Shown here in pieces: positions 63,646-64,000 of a stretch of 64,000 nucleotides of DNA. The position numbers and the translations under genes were made by a program. This DNA is from Algoriphagus chordae (GTDB lineage Bacteria; Bacteroidota; Bacteroidia; Cytophagales; Cyclobacteriaceae): NCBI RefSeq assembly GCF_003254055.1, contig NZ_QKZT01000002.1, positions 343,135 through 407,134 on the forward strand, in the 5' to 3' direction. Every line of letters begins with the position of its first letter. Position 1 is the stretch's first letter. A model generated the notes under the pieces. That model did no database searches and had not been told where the DNA came from. It saw only the letters and a program-made list of their open reading frames with translations.

Positions 63646-64000
63646 ATTCCGGAGCATGCTGACCCCTCCAATCCGGAATGTTTTCAAGAAGTGAAAGTGC
63701 CTTTACAGGCAGGATTCGACTGACATTCCGGCACATGTTGACCCCTTTAGGATAGATTTTCGGTGGTATTCCGGAGCATGTTGACCCCCACGGTTGAGAT
63801 TCCGGAGCATATTGACCCCTCTGATCAATGGTTTTGGTTTTTTAGCGGACATTTTCGATAACCGCTAACTATAATCCAATGGCTGGAAAACCTAAACCTA
63901 TGAGTCAGATAAAACAAATGATCATACTTAACAGGCAGGGAAAGGGAGTCAAGACAATCGCCCGTATGCTGGATATCAGTAAGAATACCGTCAAGACTTA
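63646..64000 (+). mobile_element. Left end of an IS21-family insertion sequence (partial)
   Basis: Four direct copies of ATTCCGGAGCATGTTGACCCC or close variants start at 63646, 63725, 63768 and 63799, all pointing into the element. Multiple terminal repeats ending in TTGACCCC are characteristic of IS21-type transposase binding sites. The istA gene starts 60 bases after the last repeat. The outermost boundary is uncertain, and the right end lies outside the window. Confidence 0.85.
63879..64000 (+). CDS. istA: IstA transposase of an IS21-family element, N-terminal part
   Basis: The first 40 codons before the window ends: MAGKPKPMSQIKQMIILNRQ, then GKGVKTIARMLDISKNTVKT. The last part is the helix-turn-helix at the IstA N-terminus, which binds the terminal repeats seen just upstream. 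The DDE catalytic domain and istB would follow outside the window. The start could also be the ATG seven codons later. Confidence 0.88.
   Translation, partial: MAGKPKPMSQIKQMIILNRQGKGVKTIARMLDISKNTVKT

Noticed and set aside
63505..63736. Minus-strand frames over the IS21 end as genes
   Set aside because: They run across the terminal repeats of the insertion sequence and do not look like proteins.

Overview
The window looks like chromosome from a marine member of the Bacteroidota, most likely a Cytophagales bacterium of the Algoriphagus/Cyclobacterium kind. The support is a SusC/SusD pair, a one-protein hybrid two-component sensor, several formylglycine-type sulfatases, lipoproteins with short Bacteroidota-style signal peptides and moderate-to-low G+C. 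The genus is inference; no rRNA or tRNA is present to settle it.

Region 1 (about 0.2-2.2 kb) is ordinary: an ECF sigma factor, a VOC-fold protein and a divergent Lrp/AsnC regulator. Region 2 (2.2-29 kb, all on the minus strand) is a large polysaccharide utilization locus (PUL). Read in transcription order it holds a GH5-like glycosidase, a carbohydrate-binding/nucleoside-hydrolase-like protein, a GH3 glycosidase, the hybrid sensor-regulator, SusC, SusD, a fasciclin-like lipoprotein, a sulfatase fused to a GH78-type rhamnosidase, a sulfatase, an (alpha/alpha)-toroid protein and two more sulfatases. Four sulfatases plus a rhamnosidase point to a sulfated, rhamnose-containing polysaccharide. Ulvan from green algae is the best guess, because characterised ulvan loci also carry a sulfatase-GH78 fusion, but no ulvan lyase is visible here.

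Region 3 (29-44.6 kb, minus strand) is an RHS polymorphic-toxin locus. A three-gene unit (SpvB-like protein, small secreted protein, 1503-aa RHS protein) is followed by its probable immunity gene. Then comes a downstream series of displaced RHS tips: one with a zinc-protease (HELGH) toxin, one with an M23 peptidase toxin, and one short remnant. The two toxin-bearing tips are each followed by a membrane-anchored or lipoprotein candidate immunity gene. The whole region lies between two degenerate direct repeats of about 0.4 kb (29.3 and 44.15 kb).

Region 4 (44.7-64 kb) is accessory DNA with mobile and defence functions: a CoiA-like nuclease with a coiled coil, an ArdC-type antirestriction protein, a frameshifted lipoprotein gene, a RadC/JAB protein, and then a plus-strand defence island. 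The island has an MmeI-like DNA methyltransferase in which I see no nuclease motif, an AlbA_2/ATP-binding regulator, a 580-bp control region with two families of helically phased short repeats, a DEAD/DEAH helicase, a GIY-YIG (T5orf172) nuclease and an OLD-like ABC ATPase with a TOPRIM-like tail. Next is a two-gene module (PD-(D/E)XK nuclease-like protein and HEPN protein) bracketed by a duplicated 3' end of a 73-aa gene. The window ends in the left end of an IS21-family element with four terminal repeats and the first codons of istA.

The best candidates for something undescribed are the methyltransferase/AlbA_2/helicase/GIY-YIG/OLD-like island with its repeat arrays, and the separately mobile PD-(D/E)XK+HEPN pair.
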